Of a stretch of DNA of 9,539 nt, positions 5,347 to 9,539 are shown piece after piece; the first letter of the stretch is position 1; each line of letters begins with the position of its first letter. The stretch comes from Oscillospiraceae bacterium. Lineage in GTDB: Bacteria; Bacillota_A; Clostridia; Oscillospirales; Oscillospiraceae. A program made the position numbers and the translations under genes. The notes under the pieces are model-generated. The model did no database searches, was not told the DNA's origin, and saw only the letters and a list, made by a program, of their open reading frames with translations. Location of the stretch: contig JAFQPT010000029.1 of NCBI GenBank assembly GCA_017411665.1, positions 1-9,539 on the forward strand, read 5' to 3'.

Positions 5347-8300
5347 TTTTCCAAATGGAAAATCGTTCGGGAAATTGGCCGCGGCAGCTTTGGCTCCGTG
5401 TACGAGATTGAAAAAACCATGTTTGGTGAAACGGAAAAGGCTGCACTGAAGGTCCTTACCATTCCCAGAGATCAAAGCGAAATAAGAAGCTATCAGCAGG
5501 ATGACTATGACGATGCCAGCATCATTGCGATTTTTCGCGATCAGGTGCAGGATCTGCTCAAGGAATACGTACTCATGCGCAAGCTGAACGGCAACACCAA
5601 CGTAGTCAACTGTGACGAGGCGGAGGCCGTGCAGCATAAAGACGGGTATGGCTGGGATGTCTATATCAAGATGGAGCTGCTGACTCCCTTGAAGGACGGA
5701 CTGCCTCGTTCTCCCTCGGAAGCGGAAATCGTCAAGGTGGGTACCGATTTGTGCAATGCACTGATTCTGTGTGAGAATAATAATATCATCCACCGCGACA
5801 TTAAGCCCGAGAATATCTTTGTGTCTCCCCATGGCGCATATAAGCTGGGGGACTTTGGTGTTTCCAAGGCACTGGATCGCAGTAATTTCGGGAGCACGCT
5901 GACCGGTACGCCGAGATATATGGCACCCGAGGTATATAACAGAAAGCACTATAATCATACAGCGGATATTTATTCTCTGGGTCTGGTGCTGTACTGGCTG
6001 CTGAATGAACGCAGACTGCCTTTCCTGCCTCTGCCTCCGCAGGTGCCCAAGCCCTCCGAGCATGAAATGTCTGCGCTTCGCCGCTTCGGCGGGGAAGTAC
6101 TGCCTGCACCTCGCCACGGCTGCGATGCATTGAAAAAGGTCGTGCTGAAGGCTTGTGCGTTTGACCCGAAGGACCGCTATCAGTCTGCGGAGGAAATGAA
6201 GCGGGCATTGGATGAGATTCCTTATCACAGAGACCAACTCATTCCCGGGTTTGAACCGAAAAAAGATGAGCCCGTCGATGAGGATGACCGTACAATTCCT
6301 GCGGTGAAAATCGTGGTTCCCGACACAGAGGATACCGACGATTTTGACAATATGGGTACGATTCGGGACGACACCGTTCCCGATGTGACCCAAAAGGATT
6401 CCCTGACTCTTGCCGAGCAATACTTTAGTGAAGGGTATCGCTTTGATGTGGGCGAAGGTGTTCCCCGTAACTATGCGGAAGCTGTGAGATGTTATCGTAA
6501 GGCAGCGGAACACAATCACAAAGCGGCGATTAACAATCTGGGCATTTGCTATGAATACGGCAAGGGTGTGCCTAAGAGTCTGGAAGAAGCGGCAAATTTG
6601 TACCATAAGGCAGCGGAATTGGGCCATGCGGACGCACAGTGCAATCTGGGCTACTGCTATGACGTGGGCCGCGGTGTCGCACAAAACCACGAAGAGGCTG
6701 CAAAGTGGTACCGTAAGGCAGCGGAGCAGAATCATAAGCGCGGATTGAATAATCTGGCGATTTGCTATAAACAGGGCAAGGGAGTTCAGAAGAATCTCGC
6801 TGAAGCTGTGAGACTGCTGCATCGTGCGGCAGAACAGGGTTATGCGTCTGCGCAGTATAATCTGGGTTATTGCTATGAAAACGGGCAGGGAGCCGAGGTT
6901 AATTTAGCGGAAGCAGCGAAATGGTATCGAAAGGCTGCGGAACAAGGTCATGCGGAAGCGCAGTGCTGTTTGGGATATTGCTGCGAATACGGCCGCGGGG
7001 TAGCACAGGACTACACGGAAGCAGTCAAGTGGTACAATAGAGCAGCGGAACAGAACCATTCCCGTGGGATGAATAATCTGGGTGCCTGTTACGAACTAGG
7101 TAAAGGCGTTGCTCGAAATGTGGTACAGGCGGCAAAGCTGTATCGCAGAGCCGCGGAGCAGGGCTATGCAGAGGCACAGAGTAATTTTGGTTACTGCTAC
7201 AGCATCGGCCGCGGTGTCGCACAAAATGATGAAGAGGCAGCAAAATGGTATCGGAAGGCTGCGGAACAAAACAACAAACGTGGCCTCAATAATCTGGGCG
7301 TTTTCTACGAACAGGGCAGAGGTGTACCCAAGGATGTTTATCAGGCTGTGAGCTTGTATCGCAAATCGGCCGAGCTGGGGTTTGCGGATGCACAGTGCAA
7401 TTTGGGCTACTGCTATGAAAACGGCAACGGTGTGAAGCAGGATTACGCGGAAGCTGTGAAGTGGTACAGCAAGGCCGCTGAACAAAATCTTCTCCGTGCG
7501 TTGAATAATCTGGGGCGCTGCCACTCTATGGGTAAGGGCGTTCCGCAGAACTACGCAGAAGCTTTGAAGCTGTACCGCAAAGCAGCGGAACAGGGTCATA
7601 TGTACGCCCAGTTCAATCTCGGTATTTACTATGAAAACGGCCGCGGTGTGGCACAGGATTATGCGGAAGCTGTGAAGTGGTATCGCAAGGCGATGGAACA
7701 AAATCACGCACGGGCGGCGAATAATCTGGGTGTGTGCTACGAACACGGCAGAGGCGTTCCCAAGAATCAGGCGGAAGCCGTGCATCTGTATCAAAGGGCA
7801 GCGGAGCTGGGGAGCACGGACGGACAGTGTAATCTGGGCTATTGCTATGATGCCGGAAACGGTGTTCCCCGTAATTATGCGGAAGCAGTGAAATGGTATC
7901 GCAAGGCAGCGGTTCAGAATCATAGCCGTGCGATGTATAATCTGGGTGTGTGTTATGAATTTGGACAGGGCGTGCCGAAGAACCCTGCCGAGGCAGTGAA
8001 GCTCTATCAGAAGGCAGCCGATCAGGGCTATGCATCTGCGCAGAATCAGTTGGGTAATTGCTATTTCTATGGAACCGGCATTGCCAAGAATGAAGCGGAA
8101 GCAGTGAAATGGTATCGCAAGGCTGCAGAGCGGAATAACAGCGGTGCACAGTACACATTGGGCTGGTGCTATGAACGAGGCCACGGTGTGCAGAAAAATG
8201 CAGCAGAGTCACTGAAGTGGTACCGCAAGGCAGCGGAACAGGGACATAAAACTTCCTGCGAAAAAATGTGCGAATACTATATGAACAGCAGTGACGCTAG

Positions 8301-9099
8301 CGATGCGGAAGCTGTGAAGTGGTATCGCAAGGCAGCGGAACAGGGCAATGCGAGTGCACAGTGCGCATTGGCGTATTGCTATGAAACAGGCAGCGGTGTG
8401 CCGCAGAACTTCGCAGAGGCAGTGAAGTGGTACCGTGAAGCAGTTCTGCAAAATCATATGCCCGCCATCAATAATCTGGGCGTATGCTACGAACAGGGCA
8501 TTGGGGTGGACAAGAATGCAGCGGAAGCGGTGAAGTGGTATCGCAAGGCGGCTGAGCAGAATTATGCGGAGGCACAGTATCGTCTGGGCTGCTGCTATGA
8601 AACAGGCAGCGGTGTGCCGCAGAATTCCGCGGAAGCGGTGAAGTGGTACCGTGAAGCAGCTGAGCAGGACCATGTCCGTGCAATCGTCAATTTGGGTGCT
8701 TGCTGCGAAACGGGCAGAGGCATTGCGAAGAACGTGGTCGATGCGGTGAAGTGGTATCGTAAGGCTGCGGATTTGGGCGATGCGGTTGCACAGAATAAGC
8801 TGGGCAACTGTTATTACTACGGTACGGGTCTGACCAAGAATGAGGTGCAGGCGGTGAAGTGGTATCGCAAGGCTGCAGAACAGAATCATGCAGGCGCGCA
8901 GTACAGCCTCGGCTGGTGCTATGACCGCGGACAGGGTGTTGAGAAGAACAAGACCGAAGCGGCAAAATGGTATCACAAGGCAGCCGAACAGGGGCACAAA
9001 GCATCCTGTGGTCGTTTGAGTATGTTCTATACCAACGGGACCGGAGTAGAAAAGAATCTTGACGAGGCAAAACGCTGGAAAGAAAAGGCAAATGCTTAA
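5326..9099 (+). CDS. K3: soluble Ser/Thr protein kinase with 25 Sel1-like repeats
   Basis: This 1257-residue protein has an N-terminal Hanks kinase (about 10-297): GRGSFG (18-23), Lys42, HRDIKPEN with Asp158, DFG Asp176, activation loop ending TGTPRYMAPE, and DRYQS. The loop is one residue longer than in K1/K2 and has the commoner TGTPRYMAPE ending. An acidic, Thr-containing linker (298-363) follows, then 25 Sel1-like (SLR) units from 364 to the end with core N-L-G-x-C-Y...G-x-GV...AEAVKWYRKAAEQ. I see no membrane span or signal peptide, so it should be cytoplasmic, unlike K1 and K2. Sel1/TPR-like solenoids usually bind other proteins, so this kinase may recruit or scaffold partners, perhaps the neighbouring kinases; that is inference. 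The protein is very long for a bacterial Ser/Thr kinase. It lies 21 bases after K2 and is followed by a hairpin at 9139-9166, which may end the transcript. Family assignment is firm, biological role unknown. Confidence 0.95.
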   Translation: MKNDLAMFSKWKIVREIGRGSFGSVYEIEKTMFGETEKAALKVLTIPRDQSEIRSYQQDDYDDASIIAIFRDQVQDLLKEYVLMRKLNGNTNVVNCDEAEAVQHKDGYGWDVYIKMELLTPLKDGLPRSPSEAEIVKVGTDLCNALILCENNNIIHRDIKPENIFVSPHGAYKLGDFGVSKALDRSNFGSTLTGTPRYMAPEVYNRKHYNHTADIYSLGLVLYWLLNERRLPFLPLPPQVPKPSEHEMSALRRFGGEVLPAPRHGCDALKKVVLKACAFDPKDRYQSAEEMKRALDEIPYHRDQLIPGFEPKKDEPVDEDDRTIPAVKIVVPDTEDTDDFDNMGTIRDDTVPDVTQKDSLTLAEQYFSEGYRFDVGEGVPRNYAEAVRCYRKAAEHNHKAAINNLGICYEYGKGVPKSLEEAANLYHKAAELGHADAQCNLGYCYDVGRGVAQNHEEAAKWYRKAAEQNHKRGLNNLAICYKQGKGVQKNLAEAVRLLHRAAEQGYASAQYNLGYCYENGQGAEVNLAEAAKWYRKAAEQGHAEAQCCLGYCCEYGRGVAQDYTEAVKWYNRAAEQNHSRGMNNLGACYELGKGVARNVVQAAKLYRRAAEQGYAEAQSNFGYCYSIGRGVAQNDEEAAKWYRKAAEQNNKRGLNNLGVFYEQGRGVPKDVYQAVSLYRKSAELGFADAQCNLGYCYENGNGVKQDYAEAVKWYSKAAEQNLLRALNNLGRCHSMGKGVPQNYAEALKLYRKAAEQGHMYAQFNLGIYYENGRGVAQDYAEAVKWYRKAMEQNHARAANNLGVCYEHGRGVPKNQAEAVHLYQRAAELGSTDGQCNLGYCYDAGNGVPRNYAEAVKWYRKAAVQNHSRAMYNLGVCYEFGQGVPKNPAEAVKLYQKAADQGYASAQNQLGNCYFYGTGIAKNEAEAVKWYRKAAERNNSGAQYTLGWCYERGHGVQKNAAESLKWYRKAAEQGHKTSCEKMCEYYMNSSDASDAEAVKWYRKAAEQGNASAQCALAYCYETGSGVPQNFAEAVKWYREAVLQNHMPAINNLGVCYEQGIGVDKNAAEAVKWYRKAAEQNYAEAQYRLGCCYETGSGVPQNSAEAVKWYREAAEQDHVRAIVNLGACCETGRGIAKNVVDAVKWYRKAADLGDAVAQNKLGNCYYYGTGLTKNEVQAVKWYRKAAEQNHAGAQYSLGWCYDRGQGVEKNKTEAAKWYHKAAEQGHKASCGRLSMFYTNGTGVEKNLDEAKRWKEKANA
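6415..9096 (+). repeat. 25-unit Sel1-like repeat array, 108-bp period
   Basis: Units 1-17 (6415-8250) are each exactly 36 codons with no indels. Unit 18 (8251-8352) has 34 codons and lacks the G-x-GV turn. Units 19-24 return to 36 codons, and unit 25 is a shorter end unit. Many units alternate between an xAQxNLGYCY type ending in QNH and an RxxNNLGVCY type ending in QGYA, giving a 216-bp super-period. Units 15-18 resemble units 22-25 (see findings). Confidence 0.95.
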
Positions 9100-9138
9100 A
9101 TATTCCACAGACTCTATCGATTCAGTCTCGAAATAATC

Positions 9139-9166
9139 AAAGGACACATCGAAAGATGTGTCCTTT
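9139..9166 (+). terminator. Perfect hairpin with GAAA loop after K3
   Basis: AAAGGACACATC (9139-9150) and GATGTGTCCTTT (9155-9166) pair over 12 bp around a GAAA tetraloop. The stem ends in CCTTT, but no long T-run follows on the + strand (GGCGCTT), so termination may be weak. On the other strand GATTATTTC follows, so it could work in both directions. It lies 39 bases after the K3 stop and 11 bases before the next gene's ribosome site, and probably separates the kinase operon from the methyltransferase gene. Confidence 0.6.
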
Positions 9167-9177
9167 GGCGCTTATAC

Positions 9178-9184
9178 GGAGGAG
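9178..9184 (+). promoter_or_regulatory. Ribosome binding site of the methyltransferase gene (GGAGGAG)
   Basis: A near-perfect anti-16S match lies 5 bases before TTG 9190. It sets the start at this TTG, since no ATG or GTG is suitably placed. I found no convincing promoter between 9100 and 9177. Confidence 0.8.
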
Positions 9185-9189
9185 TTCCT

Positions 9190-9539
9190 TTGCGAAAAAG
9201 TGAGATAAAAGAATATTTTGATACCCGCGCAGCAGATTGGGATCGCACTCTGATCAAAAACGATCAAACGATTCAAACAATTTTAGAGCTTGCAGGGGTT
9301 CATTCGGGAGCGCACGTGCTGGACGTTGCCTGCGGAACAGGGGTGTTGATTCCATACTATCTGGAGCGAAAGGTGGCTTCTGTGACTGCAGTGGATATCT
9401 CTGCGGAAATGATTCGTCTTGCACAGAGTAAGTTTCCCCACGATGCAGTTCGTTTTATATGCGGAGATGCCGAGCATTTGACTTTTGACCGTGATTTTGA
9501 CTGTGTGGTTGTCTATAATGCGTTTCCCCATTTTCCCAA
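9190..9539 (+). CDS. Class I SAM-dependent methyltransferase (3' end beyond the window)
   Basis: A TTG start at 9190 behind GGAGGAG opens a frame that runs off the window end (116 full codons visible). The N-terminus has the E-Y-F-D-x-R-A-x-x-W-D pattern common in small Firmicutes methyltransferases. Motif I is VLDVACGTGVL (43-53), the SAM-binding glycine loop. An acidic residue at the end of strand 2 (AVDIS, Asp69) would bind the SAM ribose, and GDAEHL (from Gly92) matches the usual adenine-contacting region. These features fit the Methyltransf_11/UbiE-like group, which methylates small molecules or other substrates; the substrate cannot be told. It is separated from K3 by a hairpin and 90 bases, so a functional link to the kinases is not shown. 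Confidence 0.9.
   Translation, partial: MRKSEIKEYFDTRAADWDRTLIKNDQTIQTILELAGVHSGAHVLDVACGTGVLIPYYLERKVASVTAVDISAEMIRLAQSKFPHDAVRFICGDAEHLTFDRDFDCVVVYNAFPHFP

Noticed and set aside
4699..6822. 707-codon open frame on the minus strand
   Set aside because: It runs antisense across the end of K2, the gap and the K3 kinase domain, all of which carry clear protein families on the + strand. Its translation shows no recognisable domain, and repeat-driven codon use explains the lack of stops.
6415..9096. CRISPR-like or satellite DNA array
   Set aside because: The 108-bp repeats are in frame, diverged at silent sites and encode Sel1-like units, so they are protein repeats.

Overview
The window looks like chromosomal DNA of a gut-type Gram-positive Clostridia bacterium (Oscillospiraceae/Lachnospiraceae-like). 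This is an inference from Hanks-type kinases fused to BspA-like leucine-rich repeats, AGGAG/GGAGG ribosome sites, a TTG start, and moderate base composition. No species can be named from the sequence alone.

Everything legible is on the + strand. In order: (1) a membrane segment plus a BspA-type LRR domain (48-794), cut off from any upstream kinase domain by a TAG stop at 12-14; (2) kinase K1 (822-2873), a Ser/Thr kinase with a K/E/P linker, one membrane span, a Pro/Thr stalk and an unrecognised ~200-residue exterior domain; (3) a 139-base gap with a good promoter and a perfect 12-bp hairpin; (4) kinase K2 (3013-5304), kinase, membrane span and ten exact 23-residue LRRs; (5) kinase K3 (5326-9099), kinase plus 25 Sel1-like repeats and no membrane span; (6) a GAAA-loop hairpin (9139-9166); (7) the start of a class I SAM methyltransferase (9190 to the window end).

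The central observation is a tandem array of paralogous kinases. Their catalytic domains are strongly conserved (Lys42, HRD Asp158 and DFG Asp176 fall at the same residue numbers in all three), but the C-terminal modules are completely different: a unique exterior domain, an exterior LRR, and cytoplasmic Sel1. The LRR-end/ribosome-site/kinase-start junction occurs twice (780-842 and 5284-5346), so the locus probably arose by duplication of a two-gene unit [kinase-TM-LRR]-[kinase-X], followed by exchange of the C-terminal module. The membrane kinases would sense exterior ligands, and the soluble Sel1 kinase could act as a scaffold or downstream partner. That division of labour is inference.

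No RNA genes, CRISPR arrays, insertion sequences or attachment sites were recognised. The only non-coding stretches are short (27, 139, 21 and 90 bases), and their contents are listed.
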